In this document: positions 5,924-11,101 of the stretch, one piece after another
How the letters are laid out: each line of letters starts with the position of its first letter
Numbering within the stretch: position 1 is the stretch's first letter
Assembly: GCA_964537285.1 (NCBI GenBank)
Contig: CAZHZT010000162.1
Coordinates: forward strand, 1-11,101
Reading direction: 5' to 3'
DNA length: 11,101 nucleotides
Origin: CAZHZT01 sp964537285
GTDB lineage: Bacteria; Bacteroidota; Bacteroidia; Chitinophagales; Saprospiraceae
Program-made: the position numbers and the translations under genes
Notes under the pieces: model-generated
Seen by the model: only the letters and a program-made list of their open reading frames with translations
What the model was told of the DNA's origin: nothing
Database searches by the model: none

Positions 5924-5989
5924 AAAGTTTGTAAAGTAAAAAGTTAAAAAAGCGGCGAAGCCGTAACTACTTTTAACTTTACAAACTTT
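5924..5989. repeat. Imperfect inverted repeat in the P2 leader
   Basis: The outer arms 5924-5937 (AAAGTTTGTAAAGT) and 5976-5989 (ACTTTACAAACTTT) are perfect 14-bp complements. At the centre, CGGC-GAA-GCCG (5953-5963) forms a small hairpin. It belongs to the AAAGTTTGTAAAGT repeat family and would lie in the 5' leader of P2, immediately upstream of its start codon. Confidence 0.65.
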
Positions 5990-6081
5990 CAACTTTCTAC
6001 TCTCTTTACGGTGTTTGGGAAGTATATGGTAAAGATAGGAAAAATTTACCCCCCCCCACACAAGGGTGGAGGGATATTTTG
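5985..6081 (-). repeat. 97-bp block upstream of P2, copy 2
   Basis: This is the ungapped counterpart of 2716-2812. Its C tract is 9 long (6049-6057) instead of 12. The difference comes from substitutions (A replacing C), because the total length is unchanged. It has the same orientation and a similar distance to the DUF1566 start codon as copy 1. Confidence 0.8.
6030..6063 (-). promoter_or_regulatory. Putative promoter of P2 with G9 tract in the spacer
   Basis: On the minus strand TTG (6063-6061) and TATCTTTA (6037-6030) are separated by exactly 23 nt, as in front of P1. The spacer contains nine G and an AT-rich half. The P2 ATG is about 120 bp downstream. Conserved spacing despite substitutions in the tract supports a functional element, but the same bases can form a C-tract/GGGTGGAGGG hairpin. 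Confidence 0.4.
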
Positions 6082-6390
6082 GTTCTAGTGCTTCAAGAAC
6101 CAGATGATTTCATTTGGTCAAAATTAATTTATGAAGCCCTTAAAGTAGGCCGTTAGGCCTGCCAGATGGTAGCCCTGGGTTCTCCCTAGGTTATAAAATA
6201 TAGAGACCAACTTCCGCGTAGCGGAAGCACATCACAGGTTATTACTCTTGTGTAGTGTACTACCGCTCAATGTCATCAACTTTAGCTTTTTCCTTGCCTG
6301 GCGCTTTAGCGCCAGATGTAATGCTTAGTTTCATCGGGGCTTTAGCCCATTACAAAACCTCAATAACTCCCTCCGGCTCCACTAGAGAAA
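6081..6390. repeat. Non-coding cluster of short GC hairpins (REP-like)
   Basis: No gene is seen here. Several short perfect hairpins follow one another: GGTTCT/AGAACC (6081-6101), AGGCC-GTTA-GGCCT (6147-6160), CTTCCGC-GTA-GCGGAAG (6211-6227), CTGGCGC-TTTA-GCGCCAG (6298-6315) and GGGC-TTTA-GCCC (6337-6348). Several share a small TTTA or GTTA loop. The cluster ends in copy 2 of the 36-bp repeat (6348-6383). The arrangement resembles REP/BIME-type elements mobilised by RAYT transposases; none is encoded here. Confidence 0.5.
6348..6383. repeat. 36-bp dispersed repeat, copy 2
   Basis: This is the direct counterpart of 465-500, with 32 of 36 bases identical, again ending at CTCCGGCTCCACT. Here it is joined on its left to the GC-hairpin cluster. 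Confidence 0.6.
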
Positions 6391-6391
6391 T

Positions 6392-6422
6392 ATGAGTCAT
6401 CCCAAAATTCGGGATGACTCAT
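6392..6422 (-). terminator. Terminator hairpin downstream of the oxidase gene
   Basis: A perfect 12-bp stem pairs ATGAGTCATCCC with GGGATGACTCAT around a 7-nt loop. It lies about 85 bp past the oxidase stop at 6507. The minus-strand tail ATTTCTCT is only moderately T-rich, so termination is likely but not certain. Confidence 0.6.
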
Positions 6423-6506
6423 GTTTGTTCTTAGAACGTAAATCATCCAGCACCGATTATAAGCTTGTCCCTGCCATTATTTTCTAGCTCATTAGCAATT
6501 TTTTCA

Positions 6507-8114
6507 CTAATTTGCCTGAATATCCATCTTGGCCTCCCTCTGTTTTTGAGTTAACAGCATCCGATCAGAAAACCGATTATTGAATGTTTTTAACGGGTTG
6601 AAACAATTCACCACCTCCTGCCATTTTTCCAAACGGGGATACCATTCCTTCAAGCGATCAATTTGGCCTTCGGCCAAATCATTCACTTTCCCCCAGTGCG
6701 GAATACCATTATTATGTAGGTGAATCTGTTGCAATGTATTAATAGCAAGCTCACTGGAATGTTGTTTTCTAAACATAGGATTGTTTACGTACAAAACATT
6801 CCGCTTGTATTCCGGTGTAATTAAAGCATTAGAAGCTTGAACGAAACGGATGACAATAGTTGAACTGATGAATATGTCAAAGTTTTCGGCTAAATCTTCT
6901 ATTCGATCTAAAACACTTTCGATGGCAAAAATAGCTTTTTTGACTTTTTCGACCTCTCCTGCCGGGTCCTTAGATTCTGAAACAGGGTTCAAATCTCCTA
7001 TGTCATAGGCAAATTCAAAGCCATAAATTCTTTTCTGTAAATATTCTATGCCCTGATGAAGAACCTTATGTGATTTATCGATAAAAACATTGTCCTGAAC
7101 GCTTTTCAAAGAGCTGTTCACAAGATTAGGGACGCCCCTTTTTAACCAATTCACAGAAATTAAGGCCCTCCAATAGGCAAATGGTAAATTCCCAACAATG
7201 GTACTTAACAAATTGCGGGTCTTTTCCTTGAGCTTTCGCTTATTTGGCGGCTCAACATTCATCTGACGTGCAATTACACAATGTCGCTTACCCGTTTTTT
7301 TATCGATATATGGACTGACCAAAATAAATACCGAATACAAAGGCAACTCAACTTCTTCCTTTCTCAGTTCCACCTTGTAAGTCTTTTTAAAAATATCCTT
7401 TGAAAGTAAAAGTTGCTTAGCTTCCCTCCAGGTCGTCAACTTCTTTTCTTCAAACAAGTCATACGCCTTTTTAACCTCAATCACATAGGAGTAAATTACC
7501 CCCATGCAGCCAAGGCTCACCAGGCAAGCGTTAAAAGTATCATCGTCCTGAATGAGTACAATTCCTTTTTCGTGGTGTTTATCCGGGTCTGTCGGGCCAT
7601 ATTTAGGTTCTATTCTATGTTTTTGGCCACCCGTACTAACCAATACGATGGATCTGACCATTCCAGAAAGCCCGGGAAAGTCCCTGCCACTCCCATGCGT
7701 ATCGGTAGAAATAGCTCCGGAGATGGTTTGCTCGTCGATCCCTCCCATATTGGTGAGAGCGAGCCCGTCCTTATCTAATTTTTTATTTAACTTTTGAATA
7801 GTTATGCCAGCACCTACCTCCACAAAGGTTTTGTCTTGTTGAGTTTTGATAAAGCCAGGAAGCTTTTTGTTATAAAAGTTAATTTTAGATAAATCAATAA
7901 GGTAGCCTTCGGTAGCAGCGCAATCATTGAATGAATGTCCTGATCCAACTGCCCGGACACGATAACCTTGCTGCTCGGCAACTTGAATGATTTCCGAAAT
8001 TTCATTAATGTGCTTAGGGATGAAATACCTAAAGGGCTTTACTTTTACGTTTTTAATGGTGTTTTTCCAGATCTTAAACTTCTTTTCTTTGATGTGGCTC
8101 AATTGGTTTCGCAT
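6507..8114 (-). CDS. FAD-linked oxidase, D-arabinono-1,4-lactone oxidase/alditol oxidase-like (VAO family)
   Basis: The protein has 535 residues and no signal peptide. The N-terminal PCMH-type FAD domain spans roughly residues 28-210: FRYFIPKHINEISEII, then RVRAVGSGHSFNDCAA, where His60 in GSGHS is the expected covalent FAD attachment site, then VEVGAGITIQKLN, and DEQTISGAISTDTHGSG near 128-143 contacting the cofactor. The C-terminal region belongs to the ALO type (PF04030) and ends with the hallmark HWGK at 473-476, close to the flavin, followed by FNPLKTFNNRFSD. Family members oxidise sugar-1,4-lactones or polyols with oxygen, forming peroxide. The exact substrate cannot be read from the sequence, and this protein is longer than AldO-type enzymes (about 420 residues). 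The gene is intact and monocistronic, divergent from the membrane-protein gene. The ATG at 8114 starts the conserved region at a normal distance. Confidence 0.88.
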   Translation of the reverse strand: MRNQLSHIKEKKFKIWKNTIKNVKVKPFRYFIPKHINEISEIIQVAEQQGYRVRAVGSGHSFNDCAATEGYLIDLSKINFYNKKLPGFIKTQQDKTFVEVGAGITIQKLNKKLDKDGLALTNMGGIDEQTISGAISTDTHGSGRDFPGLSGMVRSIVLVSTGGQKHRIEPKYGPTDPDKHHEKGIVLIQDDDTFNACLVSLGCMGVIYSYVIEVKKAYDLFEEKKLTTWREAKQLLLSKDIFKKTYKVELRKEEVELPLYSVFILVSPYIDKKTGKRHCVIARQMNVEPPNKRKLKEKTRNLLSTIVGNLPFAYWRALISVNWLKRGVPNLVNSSLKSVQDNVFIDKSHKVLHQGIEYLQKRIYGFEFAYDIGDLNPVSESKDPAGEVEKVKKAIFAIESVLDRIEDLAENFDIFISSTIVIRFVQASNALITPEYKRNVLYVNNPMFRKQHSSELAINTLQQIHLHNNGIPHWGKVNDLAEGQIDRLKEWYPRLEKWQEVVNCFNPLKTFNNRFSDRMLLTQKQREAKMDIQAN

Positions 8115-8138
8115 TATTGGGTTAATTTTTAACCAATA
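8115..8138. promoter_or_regulatory. Inverted repeat abutting the oxidase start codon
   Basis: TATTGGGTTAA (8115-8125) and TTAACCAATA (8129-8138) pair with one bulged base around a TTT loop. It sits directly upstream of the oxidase ATG. It could be an operator or a leader hairpin that masks the start. The rest of the 8139-8348 gap shows only AT-rich DNA with no further clear feature. Confidence 0.4.
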
Positions 8139-8348
8139 ATCAATATAGCTTTTACATGCTTCTTTAAATTAGAAAAAATAAACATACAAAAGAGTAATAA
8201 ATAAGCTGGGCCTACTTTCCATTCTATTGATTTATTGGGGTTTAAAAAATAAAATCTTGTTCAAGATACGAAAATAATTTCTATTTTGAAATAGAAATTA
8301 CAAAATCGTGTATTATTTCGGAGAAAATGTTTATTAAAGAACGACAAA

Positions 8349-8356
8349 TAGGTTTG
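8349..8356 (+). promoter_or_regulatory. -7 box TAGGTTTG of the membrane-protein gene
   Basis: This is an exact match to the Bacteroidota TAnnTTTG element, 43 bp ahead of the preferred ATG at 8400. No convincing TTG/TTTG -33 element is found at the usual distance, so the call is tentative. Confidence 0.4.
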
Positions 8357-8399
8357 CGATAAATATCCTCTATCGCACAAAATGCTTATATTTCTCCCC

Positions 8400-9831
8400 A
8401 TGGAGCGTAATAAAGAAAATAAATCCCCATTTCGCGAATGGATCGAGCGATTACAGCAGGAAAGCTGGGAGCTGGAACTGCTTATTTCCGGTTTTACACT
8501 GTATGGACTGTTCCGACTCAAATCCTTTTTGGCAGAACTGCTATTAAGGCTTGACAATATAGTCTTGACATTGCCAAATACACCAATCATCGTCGATTTT
8601 CTAAATAAATTTTTTAAGATTTATTTACTTAGGTTCTATTATCGCCATAACGAACCTTCTTGTACACATCTTTGTCCGAGGGCTTTGGATCGGAGCAATT
8701 GGCTTGCGTTATGTATCTGGAGAAATAAACTATGATGCTCTGAAATACAACGAACGTATCACGAATTACTACAAACGAAAAATCGGCAGCTTCGACGATT
8801 ACATTGAAAAACTAGAGCGTTTTGCAAGTGTAATGTTTTCTTACACCTTCTTGCTTTTCTTTGCCATGATTTCTATTGTCTTATTTATGTTCCCCGCTTA
8901 CGTTCTAGCGTTTTTGAGTATGGAATTAACCGATAGCATCACTCAGGACTGGGACAAGATTTTCACACTCATCAAGGGAAATGGAAATCAAAAACTAATC
9001 GCCATTTTCGGTATACTCGCCAACTTACACATTGCCCTTGGGATGGTGGTAGCTTTTGATTTCATAACTCTGGGTCTTTTGAAAAAAATAAAGCAGAAGC
9101 ATTTCTCATGGCTTTATTTCTGGATATACCGTTATATGAGCACAGTTACCCTATCTTTCTTATGGCACCCTATGCTGCTCAATTTCCTGGACGCTAAATT
9201 CACTAAGTCTCTTTTCTTTCTCATCGTACCTTACATCATTGCGCTGTTAATGCTGCCTAATTATAAATACATTTATTCTTCTTACTATCCTGCCTTGAAC
9301 CTGTATGAAGAAATGCACCTGGAACAAAGCAAATATGCTTACAATCCCATTTTTTATGATGATGAAATCGCCAAACGCAAGGATAAGGCTCTCTTTGTAA
9401 GACTTTACAGCATTCCTTCCAAACGAGTTCACGGGAGAGTATTCGAGCTTTTTATGCGAAATCGCGACACTGATGATGATTTCATTCAATTGCAGGATAG
9501 CACCTTGAAGCCTTTGCGAAATAAAGGATTTAAACGGCATAGGTACCAAATACAAAACAAAGAGGGCCTTAATAATTTTCTAGCGGTTAAGCAACTCACT
9601 GAAAGCTCCTTCTGGTTTGACATCGACGAACGCCCCGTACCACCTGAATCCGTAGATTGCGATTACTACCTTCATCCAGATAACCAGCAGGAGGGTATGC
9701 TTTGTTTTTTTCCTTTAGACAGCCTGGAAATTGGTCGCCATTATTTGACTATTCATAAAGTTCGGGTACTGAACCAGAGGTATTTGGATACGATTGAGGT
9801 TACGATTCCTTTTGTTTACGAGGGGGAGTGA
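8400..9831 (+). pseudogene. Conserved polytopic membrane protein, interrupted by a single frameshift
   Basis: The first frame encodes MERNKENKSPFREW, then IERLQQESWELELLISGF, and continues to about 8610. A second frame, open from 8605, carries the natural continuation: YLGSIIAITNLLVHIF, then VRGLWIGAIGLRYVSGEINYD, and on to the stop at 9831. Deleting one T from the six-T run at 8610-8615 joins them as DFLNKFLRFIYLGSIIA and gives about 476 residues. At least six hydrophobic segments can be seen, including SGFTLYGLF, IIAITNLLVHIF, YTFLLFFAMISIVLFMF, LANLHIALGMVVAF and FFLIVPYIIALLML. A soluble C-terminal domain of about 180 residues follows (from LNLYEEMHL; contains VRLYSIPSKRVHGR and SSFWFDIDERPVPPE). 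I do not recognise a functional family; the N-terminus resembles a Bacteroidota conserved hypothetical membrane protein. An in-frame ATG at 8382 is an alternative start. If the frameshift is a sequencing error, the gene is intact. Confidence 0.75.
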
Positions 9832-9910
9832 TACTAGACTTTATTCTGTCAAAATTTAAGCATAACTAATTTTCCTCTCTCATTTCTCATCTCAACCCTC
9901 TATAATTTCT

Positions 9911-9918
9911 TAACTTTG
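9911..9918 (+). promoter_or_regulatory. -7 box TAACTTTG of the sensor gene
   Basis: This is an exact TAnnTTTG match, 45 bp before the GTG at 9964 and preceded by AT-rich DNA. No good -33 TTG was found upstream. Confidence 0.45.
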
Positions 9919-9963
9919 ACTTAACAACGATTTCATTAAAAAAATGAAAAATCAAGAGAATAG

Positions 9964-11101
9964 GTGATTGCCAAACTAAATATAAAAAAACTCGCATTTC
10001 TGACCATTTTCTTTTTGGGGACCTTTACATCTTGCCAGATCATAAAGCCCGAAAAAAAATACGTCATTGGTTTTTCCCAGTGTACCAGCGGGGATACCTG
10101 GCGGAAAACTATGGAGGCAGAGATGAAAAGAGAAGCAGGCTTTCACCCTGCGCTTGAACTTATCATACGCGATGCCAAAGGAAATAATGAGCTCCAGATA
10201 AGTCAAATAGAAGCATTTATTTCTCAAAAAATAGACCTTCTGATTGTATCTCCCAATGAAGCGGCTCCGATTACCCCGGTTGTCGAAAAGGCCTTTACAC
10301 TTGGCATTCCTGTAATTATTGTAGACAGGCGAACAACCTCAAGCCTCTATACCGCTTATGTAGGAGCGGATAATTACAAAATTGGCTATACTGCCGGCCT
10401 AAACTTTGTAGAAGAACTCAATGGTAAAGGAAAAATTATTGAGATTTAGGGACTGAGAGGCTCCACCCCTGCACAAGATCGGAGCCGTGGTTTTAGAGAC
10501 GTGATTAGTGAATATCCGGAAATAGAAGTAGTGGCCGAAGTGGATGGGAAATGGATACAATCTGGTGTTCAAGATAACTTTCCAAAGGTTTTAGAACAAC
10601 ATTCAGATATTGATCTGATTTTCGCTCATAATGACATTATGGCTCTAACGGCTTATGAAATCTGTAAGCAAAAGGAAATCGAACAGCAAATCGCGTTCTT
10701 TGGAGTAGATGGATTGTCCGGCCCTAATGGAGGTATTCAATTCGTCAACGAAGGTATTCTTGAAGCCACTTTTATATACCCTACCGGAGGGCAGGAAGCC
10801 ATTCTTACAGCAAAAGCAATTTTAAACGGAGAGGACTTTAAAAAAGAAAACTTCCTCGAAACAACCACTATCAATGAAAGGAATGTGCATGTTATGAATA
10901 TGCAAATTCAAAAGATATTAAAACAACAAAAAGATATAGAACGCCAACAGGAAAAAATTGATCAGCAAACAAAGTTTTATAAAAATCAACAGCTGGTTTC
11001 CTATATCCTTCTTTTCACTTTAATACTCGCTTTAATCCTTGCGGCTTTAGGGCAAACGCACCAAAGTAATGTTAGGAAAAAATAGCGAACTTGTCCTTAA
11101 A
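9964..11101 (+). pseudogene. Periplasmic sugar-binding sensor protein, probably the N-terminal part of a hybrid histidine kinase; broken, partial at the window end
   Basis: The start is GTG at 9964, directly after an in-frame TAG. The N-terminus (KKLAFLTIFFLGTFTSCQ) is a signal sequence with a lipoprotein-like Cys. A Peripla_BP_4-type ribose-binding fold follows: KYVIGFSQCTSGDTW, RDAKGNNELQISQIEAFI, DLLIVSPNEAAPITPV, GIPVIIVDRR, YVGADNYKIGY, and in the second lobe FAHNDIMALTAYE and FFGVDGLSG. A TAG at 10447-10449 interrupts KIIEI/GLRGSTPAQDRS in the same frame; a CAG or other sense codon is expected there. After the domain come a coiled coil (QIQKILKQQKDIERQQEK) and one membrane helix (YILLFTLILALILAAL), as in Bacteroidota sensors that place this domain ahead of a histidine kinase. 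The frame then ends at 11085. One G fewer in 11050-11052 would give GKRTKVMLGKNSELVLK, open to the window edge, a plausible kinase linker. It carries a nonsense codon and an apparent frameshift, so it is either decaying or mis-sequenced. Confidence 0.75.

Noticed and set aside
10447..10449. TAG read as a recoded sense codon
   Set aside because: TAG is used as an ordinary stop elsewhere in the window (for example after the oxidase), there is no recoding signal, and a second lesion in the same gene favours decay or error.
1..11101. Reverse transcriptase, template repeat, CRISPR array, tRNA, rRNA or transposase genes
   Set aside because: I looked for RT motifs, a third copy of the CGTGTGCGTGCGG end, regular spaced repeats and tRNA-like folds on both strands and found none.

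Overview
The window looks like accessory DNA from a Bacteroidota chromosome, probably a Saprospiria/Lewinella-like lineage. The grounds are family content (Sec-exported DUF1566 surface proteins with a Bacteroidota-type N-terminal domain, an AAA-like ATPase plus PD-(D/E)XK protein, a periplasmic-binding sensor), TAnnTTTG-type promoter boxes, AT-rich DNA and weak Shine-Dalgarno signals. No genus can be fixed from the sequence alone.

Layout. 41-391 (+) is a DUF5615 PIN-like putative toxin. 392-690 is non-coding and holds two terminator hairpins and a dispersed repeat. 691-1157 (-) is a ParE-type toxin with its overlapping antitoxin. 1249-1338 (-) is a short broken reading frame resembling the start of Avd, the accessory protein of diversity-generating retroelements (DGRs). 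1345-2562 (-) is an exported DUF1566 protein, here called P1. 2813-4348 (-) is an AAA-like ATPase/PD-(D/E)XK nuclease. 4479-5910 (-) is a second DUF1566 paralogue, P2, with one frameshift. 6081-6506 is a non-coding cluster of GC hairpins. 6507-8114 (-) is an FAD-linked sugar-lactone oxidase. 8400-9831 (+) is a frameshifted polytopic membrane protein. 9964-11101 (+) is a broken periplasmic-binding sensor protein that runs off the window.

The main result is that the last 120 bp of P1 and P2 behave like two variable regions (VRs) of a DGR. In a 25-codon core the two genes differ at 26 bases, 24 of them at codon positions 1 or 2 and only 2 at position 3. All of the position-1/2 differences can be explained by a template with AAC, AAT or other A-containing codons. 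The flanks, YWSSTE and RVRAVRAF, are nearly invariant, and a 76-bp stretch further upstream in the same genes differs at only 2 bases. An Avd-like remnant lies immediately downstream of P1, where DGR cassettes usually carry avd, template repeat (TR) and reverse transcriptase (RT). No RT or TR is present. I therefore read this as an eroded DGR cassette plus a second, orphan target, possibly still diversified in trans by an RT elsewhere.

Both DUF1566 genes are preceded by the same 97-bp block (ungapped, about 90% identical). It holds a G tract inside a promoter-like TTG-23 nt-TATCTTTA arrangement. Single-base changes in homopolymer or near-homopolymer runs break three genes, and one of these also has a TAG stop. 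This could be real decay, phase variation or sequencing error, and raw reads would be needed to tell them apart.
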